The notes under the pieces are model-generated. The model ran no database searches. It saw nothing but the letters and a program-made list of their open reading frames with translations, and was not told the origin of the DNA. DNA of 64,000 nt, from contig NZ_CP107558.1 in the NCBI RefSeq assembly GCF_026427715.1, forward strand, positions 213,501 through 277,500. The letters are read 5' to 3'. This DNA is from Methylocystis sp. MJC1. GTDB taxonomy: Bacteria; Pseudomonadota; Alphaproteobacteria; Rhizobiales; Beijerinckiaceae. The position numbers and the translations under genes were made by a program. Shown piece by piece: positions 25,371 through 36,426 of this stretch. Position 1 is the first letter of the stretch; each line of letters begins with the position of its first letter.

Positions 25371-25997
25371 TCAATCCTTGGCGCCGACCTCCTTCGAGAT
25401 GAACGGCAGGTAGAAATGGTGCTGGGATTGGGCTTGCTGTTGTTGTTGGCCAGGAGCGCCCTTTGCCGCCGGGGCGTTGTCTCCGCCGAAGTAAGACATC
25501 GGGTTCCACCAGGAGCCCTTCGTGGCCTCCGGGTCCGAGATCTGGCTCAAATCCTTGGTCGGGCGGCGGTAGCCGGAGGGCGGCTCGGTCAGCATGCGGC
25601 GCCCGGGCTCATCCTGCACGGGGGCGCTGGAGGTTTTGCCTGCGGAAAGGGCGCGTTCGAGCAAACCGGGCTGGCGCTCTTCGGGCTCTGCATTGTGGAC
25701 CTTGGCGTAGCGGTCGGTGTTGCGCAGGCGCGCAGTGGCCGTGTCGACCGGCCAGCCGCCAGGGCGGCCGGCGTTCTCGCGCGGCGCCGGCAGATCGCCG
25801 GCGCGGGGCGGCAAGACGAGCTTGGGGCGCTCGCTATAGTCGATCTTGCTGGCGCTGGGGTCCGAGGAAACCCCGACGAGCTCCATGACCGCGCTGACGG
25901 TGGATTTATCGTCCGCGGCCTGGGCAGGCGCGCCATAGGCCGCTGCAAGACCAGCGAGCGCGAGGAGGGCGCGGCGCCGAAATCGTGCAAGCTTCAT
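25371..25997 (-). CDS. Secreted protein with a DUF3035/BamF-like motif
   Basis: From ATG at 25997 (AAGGAG nine bases before), a 208-residue protein with a signal peptide ending APAQA (about residue 27). The segment SERPKLVLPPRAGDLPAPR near 56-74 resembles the core of DUF3035, the family that includes the BamF lipoprotein of the beta-barrel assembly machine, but there is no lipobox. The C-terminal third is low-complexity, with a Gln-rich run. It lies between lspA and the M16 pair on the same strand. The relation to BamF is an inference from one short motif. Confidence 0.65.
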   Translation of the reverse strand: MKLARFRRRALLALAGLAAAYGAPAQAADDKSTVSAVMELVGVSSDPSASKIDYSERPKLVLPPRAGDLPAPRENAGRPGGWPVDTATARLRNTDRYAKVHNAEPEERQPGLLERALSAGKTSSAPVQDEPGRRMLTEPPSGYRRPTKDLSQISDPEATKGSWWNPMSYFGGDNAPAAKGAPGQQQQQAQSQHHFYLPFISKEVGAKD

Positions 25998-26077
25998 GAT
26001 ACCAACTCCTTGCCCGGAACGAAAAGCGCATGAAAAAACGCGCAATCCGCTAACAATACGCTCGCCTTATTGGCGAA

Positions 26078-26611
26078 TTAGTGGCGCCCGCGCAAGTCGG
26101 TCGCGTCCTGGGCCGACGGCGCCGGCGCAAAAATGTTCTCGAAGAGAAGCAGCGCGACCCCCGCCGAAATGGCGACGTCGGCGACGTTGAAGACGTAATT
26201 GGCGAGCGGCCCCACCGGCAGCGTCGTATGGAAGTAGAAGAAATCAGCGACCGCGCCGCGCGTGAGGCGATCGACGGCGTTGCCCAGCGCCCCGCCGACG
26301 ACAAGGCCGACCGCGAGCGTTGTCAGCCGGCTTTGCGAGCGCCACAGCCACCAGAGGAGGCCCGCGACGATGACGCTTTGCCCGGCAAGGAGCAGGGCGC
26401 GTCCAACGCCCTCATGCGTCTGAAAGAGCGAGTAGGAGACGCCGTAGTTCCAGGAAAGGACGACGTCGAGGAAGGGCGCGAGCGTAATCGGCTGTCGCGC
26501 TTGGATGCCGAAGATATCGAGCATCCAATATTTGTGGGCCTGATCGGCGAGCGCGGCCGCGAGGGCGGCGGCGAGGCCGAGGACGCGGGGGGGCGTGAGA
26601 AAGGGCGGCAC
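26078..26611 (-). CDS. lspA: Lipoprotein signal peptidase (signal peptidase II)
   Basis: A 177-residue inner membrane aspartic protease that cuts prolipoproteins before the lipidated Cys. Four membrane helices are visible. The two catalytic aspartates lie in GGALGNAVDRLTRGAVADFF (about 120-138) and FNVADVAISAGV (about 152). The N-terminal helix contains LADQAHKYWML, the usual D-x-x-x-K signature. It starts the run lspA, small periplasmic protein, M16, M16. Confidence 0.95.
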   Translation of the reverse strand: MPPFLTPPRVLGLAAALAAALADQAHKYWMLDIFGIQARQPITLAPFLDVVLSWNYGVSYSLFQTHEGVGRALLLAGQSVIVAGLLWWLWRSQSRLTTLAVGLVVGGALGNAVDRLTRGAVADFFYFHTTLPVGPLANYVFNVADVAISAGVALLLFENIFAPAPSAQDATDLRGRH

Positions 26612-26785
26612 TGCGACTCTGCGGATTCCGGGGACGCCGCTTGGCGACCGGCCTATCGATTTTGTCTTGATATCGTCCCGGCGCCGTGGCGGCTAGTCGT
26701 TATCCGTTCGACATCCTGATTTGTGAGACAGGGCCGACGCGCAGCGCGGCTCCCGGCGCCGGTTTGGTTGCGGCGCCGCAAAACC

Positions 26786-26814
26786 TTGACATCGGAGCGG
26801 CCCGATCTTATCTC
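26786..26814 (+). promoter_or_regulatory. Probable groESL promoter
   Basis: TTGACA at 26786-26791 and a -10-like TATCTC at 26809-26814, 17 bases apart, place a transcription start just before or within the CIRCE operator. The spacing of 306 bases between lspA and groES holds only this promoter and the operator. Confidence 0.6.
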
Positions 26815-26822
26815 CACGCGCG

Positions 26823-26849
26823 TTGGCACTCGTCGTAAGAGAGTGCCAA
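26823..26849 (+). promoter_or_regulatory. CIRCE operator (HrcA site) of groESL
   Basis: TTGGCACTC, nine bases, GAGTGCCAA: a perfect 9-9-9 inverted repeat differing from the usual CIRCE consensus only by a symmetric G/C in place of A/T at the third position. HrcA binds CIRCE and represses groESL until heat shock titrates GroEL. Confidence 0.93.
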
Positions 26850-26917
26850 TAATTTCGCTTATGGCTTGCGACGGGCGGACTTTCCTGCCCGACGCGCAGA
26901 ATAAGGAAGACATTACA

Positions 26918-27205
26918 ATGGCGTTCCGTCCCCTGCACGACCGCATCGTGGTCAAGCGCATCGAAGGCGAAGAGAAGACCAAAGGCGGCATCATTATTCC
27001 CGACACCGCCAAGGAGAAGCCCCAGGAAGGCAAGGTGGTTTCAGTTGGCCCGGGCGCCCGCGACGAGAGCGGCAAGCTCGTTCCCCTCGACGTGAAGGCT
27101 GGCGATCGCGTGCTGTTCGGCAAGTGGTCCGGCACCGAGGTCAAGATCGACGGCGACGACCTGTTGATCATGAAGGAAAGCGACATCCTGGGCATCGTCG
27201 AATAA
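26918..27205 (+). CDS. groES: Co-chaperonin GroES
   Basis: A 95-residue protein of normal length. The sequence [19 protein letters not shown], the mobile loop [18 protein letters not shown] (about 17-34), and [20 protein letters not shown] are diagnostic. It caps the GroEL folding chamber. It lies 45 bases upstream of groEL and downstream of a CIRCE site, so HrcA control of the pair is expected. Confidence 0.97.
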   Translation: MAFRPLHDRIVVKRIEGEEKTKGGIIIPDTAKEKPQEGKVVSVGPGARDESGKLVPLDVKAGDRVLFGKWSGTEVKIDGDDLLIMKESDILGIVE

Positions 27206-28885
<1,680 letters not shown>

Positions 28886-28910
28886 GTCCGGTCGGTCAGA
28901 GAGATTGGAG

Positions 28911-28941
28911 AGCCCCGGGGGAAACCTCGGGGCTTTTTCTT
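28911..28941 (+). terminator. Rho-independent terminator of groESL
   Basis: AGCCCCGGGG-GAAA-CCTCGGGGCT stem with one mismatch, followed by TTTTTCTTTT, 26 bases after the groEL stop. Confidence 0.93.
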
Positions 28942-28965
28942 TTGGAACGATCTCCGCGCGTCAAC

Positions 28966-29039
28966 GCGAGCGAAGCGAAGCAATCCAGAGCCACGGCGCC
29001 GCCCTGGATTGCTTCGTCGCAGCGCTCCTCGCAATGACG
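28966..29039. repeat. Short palindromic repeat, family A, copy 2
   Basis: GCGAGCGAAGCGAAGCAATC on the left and GATTGCTTCGTCGC with GCTCCTCGCAATGACG on the right. It lies after the groESL terminator in the 290-base gap before the cox subunit IV gene. Confidence 0.85.
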
Positions 29040-29178
29040 GCCAATCTGAGACGCCTGTGCGCCAGCGACGAAAGCGCGCGGCGGTGAGACGTTGCGGGAT
29101 CGTCGAGGCTCGGTTAGCATCGCCTTCATGCGCGGCGGCTCTGTTCGCGCGGCAAACTTAAAATTTGGGAGCATTCTG

Positions 29179-29325
29179 ATGGCGAGCAATCGCGGCTCGG
29201 CGTCCACCGACGCGGACTGGGCTGAACACGCAAAGACCTACAATGGTTTCCTTTGGCTGCTGAAATTTTCCGCGGCCGGATCGGCGATAACCCTCGTCCT
29301 TCTCTACGTGCTCTTCGCGCGATAA
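29179..29325 (+). CDS. aa3-type cytochrome c oxidase subunit IV
   Basis: A 48-residue single-helix membrane protein. It has a short polar N-terminus with DADWAEHAKTYNGFLWLLKF, then one helix (SAAGSAITLVLLYVLFAR). This is the pattern of the small bacterial aa3 oxidase subunit IV family, which accompanies the main oxidase subunits in the inner membrane. The other oxidase genes are not in the window. It is encoded just ahead of the transhydrogenase genes, an arrangement common in alphaproteobacteria. The ATG at 29179 follows GGGAGC. Confidence 0.88.
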   Translation: MASNRGSASTDADWAEHAKTYNGFLWLLKFSAAGSAITLVLLYVLFAR

Positions 29326-29400
29326 GATAAGCCCAAGCCCCTCGCGCCAGCCGTCAGGGGCCACCATGACGGCGACGGTTCGCAACAGCCGGAGGTCGTC

Positions 29401-30534
29401 ATGCGCATTGCCGTATTGGCCGAGTCGGACAAAGCTGAGCCGCGCGTTGCGGCGACGCCCGAAACCGTCAAGAAATTCATCTCACTCGGCGCCGAGGTCG
29501 CGGTTCAGTCCGGGGCCGGCGCCGGGGCGGGCGTCTCCGACGCCGAATACGCCGCCGCAGGCGCCAAGATCGGCGCCGATCGGGCGACGACCCTCGCAGG
29601 CGCGGACATTGCGCTGCGCGTGCGACGTTCCTCGGCGGCCGAGCTTGCCGGCGCCAAGCAAAATCTCGCCCTCATCTGCATCATGGACCCGTTCGGGAAC
29701 GAGGCGGCGCTGGCCGATCTCGCAAAGACGGGCGTGATCGCTTTCGCCATGGAGTTCATGCCGCGCATCACCCGCGCGCAATCCATGGATGTGCTGTCCT
29801 CACAGGCAAATCTCGCAGGCTATCGCGCGGTCATCGAGGCGGCGGCCGAATATGGCCGTTCCTTTCCAATGATGATGACGGCCGCCGGCACGGTGCCAGC
29901 CGCCAAGGTCTTCATCATGGGCGTCGGCGTCGCGGGGCTGCAGGCCATCGCCACCGCGCGCCGCCTCGGCGCCATTGTGACGGCGACGGACGTGCGGCCG
30001 GCGACGAAAGAGCAGGTCGAATCGCTCGGCGCCAAATTTCTGGCGGTCGAGAACGAGGAATTCCAGCAGGCGCAGACGGCCGGCGGCTACGCCAAGGAGA
30101 TGTCGAAGGAATATCAGGCCGCGCAGGCGGAGCTCACCGCGAGCCACATCGCCAAGCAGGATGTGGTCATTACGACCGCGCTCGTCCCTGGCCGCCCGGC
30201 GCCGAAGCTTGTTTCGGCCGAAATGGTGCGGTCCATGCGCACAGGCTCGGTCATCGTCGATCTCGCCGCCGAGCGCGGGGGCAATTGCGAATTGACCAAG
30301 CCCGGCCAGACGACCGTGGAGAATGGCGTGAAGATCGTCGGCGCGCTCAATCTCGCGGGGCACATGGCTCCGACCGCCTCCAGCCTCTACGCAAAAAATC
30401 TGCTCGCCTTCGTCGAGACGCTGATCTCGAAGGAGACGAAGCAGCTCGCGATCAATTGGGACGACGAACTCGTGAAAGCCACCGCGCTCACGCGCGACGG
30501 CGCCGTCGTCGACACAAGATTCAAACAGGCCTGA
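29401..30534 (+). CDS. pntAA: NAD(P) transhydrogenase alpha subunit, part 1 (NAD-binding)
   Basis: A 377-residue soluble domain I of the proton-translocating transhydrogenase. It begins [20 protein letters not shown], has the NAD Rossmann loop [19 protein letters not shown] near 171-189 and the mobile-loop region, and [11 protein letters not shown] near 290. Together with PntAB and PntB it reduces NADP+ with NADH using the proton gradient. The split into AA, AB and B is typical of alphaproteobacteria. The next gene starts 32 bases on. Confidence 0.95.
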   Translation: MRIAVLAESDKAEPRVAATPETVKKFISLGAEVAVQSGAGAGAGVSDAEYAAAGAKIGADRATTLAGADIALRVRRSSAAELAGAKQNLALICIMDPFGNEAALADLAKTGVIAFAMEFMPRITRAQSMDVLSSQANLAGYRAVIEAAAEYGRSFPMMMTAAGTVPAAKVFIMGVGVAGLQAIATARRLGAIVTATDVRPATKEQVESLGAKFLAVENEEFQQAQTAGGYAKEMSKEYQAAQAELTASHIAKQDVVITTALVPGRPAPKLVSAEMVRSMRTGSVIVDLAAERGGNCELTKPGQTTVENGVKIVGALNLAGHMAPTASSLYAKNLLAFVETLISKETKQLAINWDDELVKATALTRDGAVVDTRFKQA

Positions 30535-30566
30535 ACGCAGCATCCTTCCAACAAGGAGCGCAAATA

Positions 30567-31016
30567 ATGACGGACTCAACGCAGCAATTGCTCGAAAAGG
30601 CGCGTGCGGCGGCAGAAGCCGCGCGTCAACTCGCGGATCAGGCGCAGCACTATTCCGACCAGCTGTCGCAAACGGCGGCGGCGATCAGCGCGCATGGGCT
30701 GGGAGGGGGCGCGGTCGATCCGGTCGTTTTCCGCCTCGCCATCTTCGTTATGGCGGTGTTCGTCGGCTACTACGTGGTCTGGTCGGTGACGCCCGCCTTG
30801 CATACGCCGCTGATGTCAGTGACAAACGCCATCTCCTCAGTGATCGTCGTCGGCGCGCTGCTCTCGGTCGGCGTCGAGCAGTCGGGTGCGAGCGACGACG
30901 GCTCCGGCGTCGCAAGATGGTTCGGCTTCATCGCGCTCATGCTCGCGAGCGTGAACATATTCGGCGGCTTCCTCGTCACCGAACGCATGCTCTCCATGTA
31001 TAAAAAGAAGGGCTGA
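30567..31016 (+). CDS. pntAB: NAD(P) transhydrogenase alpha subunit, part 2 (membrane)
   Basis: A 149-residue protein with a coiled N-terminal region (about 1-45, rich in Ala, Gln and Lys) and three to four membrane helices: [35 protein letters not shown] and [30 protein letters not shown]-type ending is replaced here by [15 protein letters not shown], as in other alphaproteobacterial PntAB. The start at 30567 has AAGGAG before it. It forms part of the proton channel with PntB. Confidence 0.93.
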   Translation: MTDSTQQLLEKARAAAEAARQLADQAQHYSDQLSQTAAAISAHGLGGGAVDPVVFRLAIFVMAVFVGYYVVWSVTPALHTPLMSVTNAISSVIVVGALLSVGVEQSGASDDGSGVARWFGFIALMLASVNIFGGFLVTERMLSMYKKKG

Positions 31017-31021
31017 CGCAA

Positions 31022-32419
31022 ATGAGCGCCAATCTCTCAGCCCTTCTCTATCTCGCCGCCGGCGTGCTTTTCATTCTGGCGTTGCGGGGGCTTTCCTCGC
31101 CAGCGACGTCGCGCCAAGGCAATCGCTACGGCATGATCGGCATGGCGGTCGCGGTTGCGACGACATTGCTTTTCCATTTGCCGCCCCTCTTCGGCTTGGT
31201 GCTGATCGTCGTCGGCGCAGCGGCCGGTGGCGGCGTGGGCGCCTATGTGGCGCAACGCATCCCGATGACGGCGATGCCGGAGCTTGTCGCCTTCTTCCAT
31301 TCGCTCGTCGGACTTGCCGCCGTGCTGGTCGCCGGCAGCGCCTTTTTCGCGCCGCAGGCGTTCGGCATCGGCCAGCCAGGGCATATCGAAGGCGGCAGCC
31401 TGTTTGAGATGTCGCTCGGCGCGGCGATCGGCGCGGTTACTTTCACCGGCTCTATCATAGCCTTTTTGAAGCTTTCCGAGCGCATGAGCGGTAAGCCCAT
31501 CCTGCTGCCCGAGCGTCACACGATCAATATTATGCTGGGCGCGGCGCTGGCGGCGCTGATCCTGCTTTTCGTGACGACAGAGTCGGGCCTCTGGTTCTTT
31601 CTGCTGATCCTCGTCTCGCTAGCGCTGGGCGTCACGCTCATCATTCCGATCGGCGGCGCCGATATGCCGGTCGTCGTCTCCATGCTCAACTCCTATTCGG
31701 GATGGGCGGCGGCGGGCATCGGCTTCACGCTCGGCAATCTCGCGCTCATCGTCACGGGCGCGCTCGTCGGCTCGTCGGGCGCCATCCTCTCCTACATCAT
31801 GTGCAAGGGGATGAACCGCAGCTTCATCTCGGTGATTCTCGGCGGCTTTGGCGGCGAGACGGCGGGGCCGAGCGGCGCCAAGGAGACGCGCAACGTCAAG
31901 CAGGGCTCGCCCGAGGACGCCGCCTATATCATGCAGAACTCCGGAAAGATCATCATCGTGCCGGGCTACGGCATGGCGGTGGCGCAGGCCCAGCATGCGC
32001 TGCGCGAGATGGCGGATTTGCTGAAGAAGGAAGGTGTGGACATCAGCTACGCTATCCATCCCGTCGCAGGCCGCATGCCGGGCCATATGAATGTGCTGCT
32101 TGCGGAAGCCAATGTGCCTTACGACGAAGTCTTCGAGCTCGACGACATCAACTCACAATTCGCCCAGGCGGACGTCGCATTCGTGATCGGCGCCAATGAC
32201 GTGACGAACCCTGCGGCGAAGACGGACAAAACCTCGCCCATCTATGGGATGCCGATCCTCGACGTCGAACGGGCGAAGACGGTGCTGTTCCTGAAGCGCG
32301 GTATGGGCTCGGGCTATGCGGGGGTGGAGAACGAGCTGTTCTTCCGGCCCAATACGATGATGCTGTTCGGGGACGCGAAAAAGACCGTGGAGGCCATCGT
32401 CAAGGCGCTGGCGCATTAA
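31022..32419 (+). CDS. pntB: NAD(P) transhydrogenase beta subunit PntB
   Basis: A 465-residue membrane protein with about eight helices (1-275), followed by the NADP-binding domain III. The dinucleotide loop is IIVPGYGMAVAQAQHALREM near 315-334; VIGANDVTNPAA near 395 and KRGMGSGYAGVEN near 425 are the expected contacts. Five bases separate it from pntAB. A repeat of family B follows the stop. Confidence 0.96.
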   Translation: MSANLSALLYLAAGVLFILALRGLSSPATSRQGNRYGMIGMAVAVATTLLFHLPPLFGLVLIVVGAAAGGGVGAYVAQRIPMTAMPELVAFFHSLVGLAAVLVAGSAFFAPQAFGIGQPGHIEGGSLFEMSLGAAIGAVTFTGSIIAFLKLSERMSGKPILLPERHTINIMLGAALAALILLFVTTESGLWFFLLILVSLALGVTLIIPIGGADMPVVVSMLNSYSGWAAAGIGFTLGNLALIVTGALVGSSGAILSYIMCKGMNRSFISVILGGFGGETAGPSGAKETRNVKQGSPEDAAYIMQNSGKIIIVPGYGMAVAQAQHALREMADLLKKEGVDISYAIHPVAGRMPGHMNVLLAEANVPYDEVFELDDINSQFAQADVAFVIGANDVTNPAAKTDKTSPIYGMPILDVERAKTVLFLKRGMGSGYAGVENELFFRPNTMMLFGDAKKTVEAIVKALAH

Positions 32420-32428
32420 GACAGAAGC

Positions 32429-32533
32429 GTCATTCCCGACGCTCGCGAAGCGAGCGATCAGGAATCCAGAGTCTCAGGCGCGTGCGTTTGCTCTGGATTC
32501 CCGGTCAGGCCTTTGGCCTGCCGGGAATGACAG
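32429..32533. repeat. Short palindromic repeat, family B, copy 1
   Basis: About 105 bases bounded by CGTCATTCCCGACGC and CCGGGAATGACAG, with an internal GAATCCAGAG / CTCTGGATTC pair. The ends match the copy at 40077. It lies between convergent pntB and the TonB receptor gene. Confidence 0.85.
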
Positions 32534-32560
32534 GTTTTGCGTCGCAGGGATTAAAAACGA

Positions 32561-32588
32561 AAACGCCGGGGAGCGATCCCCGGCGTTT
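32561..32588 (-). terminator. Terminator of the TonB receptor gene
   Basis: AACGCCGGGG and CCCCGGCGTT pair around AGCGAT. On the minus strand TTTTCGTTTTT follows; it could also act on the plus strand for pntB, though less strongly. Confidence 0.88.
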
Positions 32589-32593
32589 CCGCA

Positions 32594-35227
32594 TCAATTG
32601 ATCGAGAAGGTCGCTGGCTGGAACCAGTTCGTCATATCCGGCAACCCGCCCTCGTTGTCGACATAGAAAACGCCGCGCTCGGGATGCTTATCCGCGCCGT
32701 AGTCATATTTGGCGGAGACATAGAAAGTCCGCTGCGGGAAGGGATGATAGAGGTAATATTTGTAGTTGCCGACATTGTCGATGCCGAAGTCGAACGACCA
32801 GCGGTTGTTCCATTTGTAGTTGATCTTTGTATCGACAATGAAGAAGCGGTCGAAGGCTCCGAAGACGCCATGCGCAATGTCGTTGTTGGAGAGCGTCGAC
32901 CACATGCGGTCCTGCCAGCGTGCGGCGACAGTGAAGGCCCAATTGTCGTCTGGGCGATAGGTCGCCACGCCCGTCCAACGCCATTTGGGCACATAGGGAA
33001 CATTCTTGCCGGCGACCGACAGAATGGCGTTGTCGAGATTGTTGCCGCCTGACGGCGACCAGTTTGGATCGGAGATGATGCGCGAATTGACGTAGGTGAC
33101 GCTGCCCATCAGCTCGAGACCCTTGATGAGCACATTGTCCTTGCTCGCCGCCAATTCGACGCCGCTGTTTCGAATGCGCGAGACATTTACATTGCTCGAG
33201 GTCAGCGTCGCCAGCGGCCCCTGCGTCACATAGATGCTCTGGGAAATGATCGCGTCGCGCACTTCTTCGTCGAAGAGCGACACGCGCGCCGTTCCATCCG
33301 GGCCGATCTTGCGTTCCACCGTGAGCTCCTTGGTGAGAGCGACCTCAGGGCGCAAATTCGGGTTCGGATTGGCGGCCAGGGCGGAGCCTGTGAGCGAGGT
33401 GATGTTGTAGAGTTCCTTGGCCGTCGGGAAGCGGTTCGCCATGCCGACGGACGCCGTCACGGTCCATTTGTCGTCAGGAGTCCACTGGAACGAACCCTTG
33501 GGCGAGAAGCGGGTGGAGTAAAGGTTGGGTTGGTAGAGTGGCAGCTGGCTCGCGAAGCTGGCCGTGGAGCCGAGGCCGACCGCATTTATGTTGTTGAGCT
33601 GCTGATTATAGCCATTCGAAGCGACCCAGTGCTCGCCGCGCAGGCCCACGGTGAATTTGTAATTGTCGGTGATCTTCCAGGCGTCCTGCACCCACAGAGC
33701 CTGCGTGCGGGTGGTGCCGTTGCCGATCGAGGCGACCGCCCCCAAGGACGACGCCGTGCCAGCGGTCCAATTGGTCGTGAGCCAGGTCGGGTTGTTGAGA
33801 TGGAACTGGTCGCCATGCAGGCCGAAGCTAATGTCGTGGCCGGCGAGGGCGCCCTCCGGGCGAAGAATGCCCTTCATATCGAAGAGCGTCCAATAGGTGC
33901 CCGTATAGACGGCGTTTTTGCCGGTCTGCGTGTAGCCGCCGAAGGGAACCGCCGCGCTATAGGGCGCGACCTGATCCGATTGCAGATAGGTGAAGTTGGA
34001 CGCGGAGATTTCCCAGTCGAAAAGGCCGCCGGTGTTGCTCCGCACCGCCGCGGCGTTGGTCAGGATCTTCTCCTGAACCCGGTAGTAGCCGGCGCCGAAG
34101 CTCTGCAGAACCGCGTTTGTGAGCGCTAGCGGGCTGGTTTTGCTCTGCACCCCGCCGCCGAAGTAGGGCCCGTATCCGGAAACGAGATAATTCTCTGGGG
34201 TCGACGTCCCGTCATTGGACCAGAAGCCCAGAGTATAGGTCGCACGGATGGTCGGCGAGAAGTCGTAGGCGAGTTTGAGCTTGGCGTTGACTTGGTCGTT
34301 TGCGAGATTTCCGGCGGTGCCGAGCACGGCCGCCGGCGCGCCGAATTTGGTCGTCGCGAAATAGGTTCCTGGGTAATTATAGAAATTCGCCGCTACGCCG
34401 GGCGCCTGGGTGATGTAGGTCAGCGGCTGCTGCGAGCCGCGCTGCCAATTGCCGGACAGCGACCAGGAGAGGTCGCCGATTTTATCGCCCATGAAGGCGC
34501 TGGTGACATTGTTGACGAAGCCCTTCGACGTCCCGTACTGCGAGAAATCCTGAACGGCGAGCGTGTCCTTGATCGACACTTCCAGCTTCTCGGGCATCCG
34601 CGTCGTGATCTTCAGCACGCCGCCCATCGAGTTGCCGGGATATTGCGCCGAATAGGGGCCATAGAGGAAGTCGACGCGTTCGATCTCTTCGGGCGCGACG
34701 AGGCCCCAGCGCGGCGCGCCGATCGTGTTGTCGTTGCCAACCAGCGCCGTGAGCAGAAGATCGTCGGCGTAAACCAGGCTACGGGCGGAAGAATTAATGC
34801 CCCAGGTGCGGGTCTGCAGCACGGCCTGCGTGTCGCCGTTATTGCGTTTGCGCACGAAAAGGCCCGGCATGTATTTCACCGCGTCTTCCGTGTCGACGAT
34901 GTTTACCTGCCGTTCGATCTGTTTGCGCGTGACGCTCGCGACCGTGTTCGGCAATTGCCATTTTTCGACGAAGGCGGGACGGCCGTCCGGCAGGGTCGGC
35001 GACCAGCGCGAGACGATCGGCGACGGCGCGGGGGCTGGCGCGCTCACGACGCCGGGCCGCACGGCGACTGGTCCGGCGGCGCGAGCAGGCGCGGAGCTCC
35101 GCGCGGGCGCATGATGCTGGCCGCTGACGTCGATAGTCGGGAGCGTGTGGGTTGCCTGCGCAGGCGACAGAGCGGCGAAAGTTAAAGCGCAGGCGGAAAC
35201 GCCGCGCAGAAGGTGGTGGCGGTACAT
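32594..35227 (-). CDS. TonB-dependent outer membrane receptor
   Basis: An 877-residue TonB-dependent transporter. Signal peptide ends near residue 25 (SPAQA), then PTIDVSG is a probable TonB box. A Pro/Ala-rich linker leads to the plug domain (about 75-210) with EDAVKYMPGLFVRKRN, YGPYSAQYPGNSMGGVLKITT. The remaining 650 residues are barrel strands, ending TFSIN. Conserved SALAANPNPNLRPEVA near 610 is the usual receptor signature. It is transcribed with an upstream DUF2946-like gene, and exbB, exbD and tonB genes are divergent next to it, so it is probably powered by them. Substrate is not shown; the company of Cys/His-rich secreted proteins suggests a metal, perhaps copper. Confidence 0.93.
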   Translation of the reverse strand: MYRHHLLRGVSACALTFAALSPAQATHTLPTIDVSGQHHAPARSSAPARAAGPVAVRPGVVSAPAPAPSPIVSRWSPTLPDGRPAFVEKWQLPNTVASVTRKQIERQVNIVDTEDAVKYMPGLFVRKRNNGDTQAVLQTRTWGINSSARSLVYADDLLLTALVGNDNTIGAPRWGLVAPEEIERVDFLYGPYSAQYPGNSMGGVLKITTRMPEKLEVSIKDTLAVQDFSQYGTSKGFVNNVTSAFMGDKIGDLSWSLSGNWQRGSQQPLTYITQAPGVAANFYNYPGTYFATTKFGAPAAVLGTAGNLANDQVNAKLKLAYDFSPTIRATYTLGFWSNDGTSTPENYLVSGYGPYFGGGVQSKTSPLALTNAVLQSFGAGYYRVQEKILTNAAAVRSNTGGLFDWEISASNFTYLQSDQVAPYSAAVPFGGYTQTGKNAVYTGTYWTLFDMKGILRPEGALAGHDISFGLHGDQFHLNNPTWLTTNWTAGTASSLGAVASIGNGTTRTQALWVQDAWKITDNYKFTVGLRGEHWVASNGYNQQLNNINAVGLGSTASFASQLPLYQPNLYSTRFSPKGSFQWTPDDKWTVTASVGMANRFPTAKELYNITSLTGSALAANPNPNLRPEVALTKELTVERKIGPDGTARVSLFDEEVRDAIISQSIYVTQGPLATLTSSNVNVSRIRNSGVELAASKDNVLIKGLELMGSVTYVNSRIISDPNWSPSGGNNLDNAILSVAGKNVPYVPKWRWTGVATYRPDDNWAFTVAARWQDRMWSTLSNNDIAHGVFGAFDRFFIVDTKINYKWNNRWSFDFGIDNVGNYKYYLYHPFPQRTFYVSAKYDYGADKHPERGVFYVDNEGGLPDMTNWFQPATFSIN

Positions 35228-35308
35228 TGTCGTTGTTCCCTCTTCGCGCCGGACAAAGCGGCGCGTCTGATCCCGGCGCAGCGCGCCGTTACGCGAATTC
35301 GGAGCGGA

Positions 35309-35677
35309 TCAGACCCGGGCGGGCGACGCTCGGGCGGGCGCGTTTCGATTGAAGATCTTTCCCAGCGGGGAGGCGGCCGATTCCGCAGCCTCGATCCGCC
35401 AGTAGGGCTCGAGACGCCGCGCGGGCAGGGACGGCGCATCGCTGTCGATCGCCGTGAGGCCAAGCTGGCAGAGAGAGCAGGAGGCGTGGTCATGCGGCGT
35501 CGGAGCGCCGAAAGGAGCGCCCCTGCCGCCACGCGCGTCGGTTGCCGCGACGATCGCCGCCTGCCTATGACAACCGGCATAGCCTTCGCGCGCCGCGGCG
35601 GCGCCCCATAGGGACGCGCCGAGCTGTGTCAGCAATGCGACACAGACGATCAGCGATGCGAGTAGCCTTTGACGCAT
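35309..35677 (-). CDS. DUF2946-like secreted protein, copy 1
   Basis: A 122-residue protein from ATG at 35677, with signal peptide or membrane helix MRQRLLASLIVCVALLTQLG and then the pattern PHDHASCSLCQLGLTA (about 78-93), a His/Cys cluster with CxxC. This is the layout of DUF2946, a family found near TonB receptors and copper genes. An extended reading from ATG at 35815 is possible but would put the helix inside. The receptor gene starts 81 bases downstream on the same strand. Its function is not known; metal contact through HDHxxCxxC is an inference. Confidence 0.7.
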   Translation of the reverse strand: MRQRLLASLIVCVALLTQLGASLWGAAAAREGYAGCHRQAAIVAATDARGGRGAPFGAPTPHDHASCSLCQLGLTAIDSDAPSLPARRLEPYWRIEAAESAASPLGKIFNRNAPARASPARV

Positions 35678-35861
35678 GGGCCGCCGGTTGGTTGTTCGAA
35701 ACCATGCGGCGATTGCGAAAGAGGCGCCCCACGGCGTCATCGCAATTTTGATTGGTGACGTTAACCTTGATTGCGCGACGCGGGAAACTCTGCCGTTGCT
35801 CGCGAGGCATTCCAAGATTGCTTGCGTTGTCAGAAATCAAAAAATCCATTAAGAGACTTTT

Positions 35862-36284
35862 ATGTCACACATGCGCGACATGGGCGAAAGAATACGCGTG
35901 GCGATAGTAATCGCCGCGGTATGGGCGTTGATGTTCGGCGTGTCCGCGTCAGGCGCGGCGGCTGCAAGCGCCGCTGACATCATCTTAAAAAACAATGATA
36001 AGGCGGGCGTCGGCCTTTTCGCTTGCTTCAAGCGTCATATGACGCAGCGCGCCGACGCCGCGAGCGACAAGGCGCCCGGGACCGATCACGCCGGCAAGCA
36101 TCTTTGCCCGTGTTGTCTTGCGGCGAGCGTGGCGGCGGCCGTCCTGCCAGAGCGGCTCGCGCCGGTTTTGCGGCCGCTGCAGGCGCAGACGCCGGTTTCC
36201 TATTGCTTGGTCGCGCCATCCGCCCCGGACGGTTACTCCTCGCCGTCCATCAACGGGGCCCGAGCGCCACCTTCTGTAATTTAG
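35862..36284 (+). CDS. DUF2946-like secreted protein, copy 2
   Basis: A 140-residue protein with an N-terminal helix (VAIVIAAVWALMFGVSASG, about 13-31) and the cluster DHAGKHLCPCCLAASVAA near 85, which matches the His/Cys arrangement of DUF2946 (HxCxxC). It also has the pair FACFKRHM and SYCLVAPSA. It lies divergent from copy 1, separated by 185 bases that must hold both promoters, and upstream of exbB. It looks like the second member of a matched pair. Function unknown. Confidence 0.65.
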   Translation: MSHMRDMGERIRVAIVIAAVWALMFGVSASGAAAASAADIILKNNDKAGVGLFACFKRHMTQRADAASDKAPGTDHAGKHLCPCCLAASVAAAVLPERLAPVLRPLQAQTPVSYCLVAPSAPDGYSSPSINGARAPPSVI

Positions 36285-36426
36285 AAACTTTCCGATCGGC
36301 GGACCGTAGCGCTGGCTCATGCGCTGCATGCGGGTAAGATCGCCGATCACAGACGCTTCACGCGTCCAGATCACAATAAAACAATGTCAGACGCCGCTGC
36401 TGCTTCGCGCACGCCGTCGAGAATGA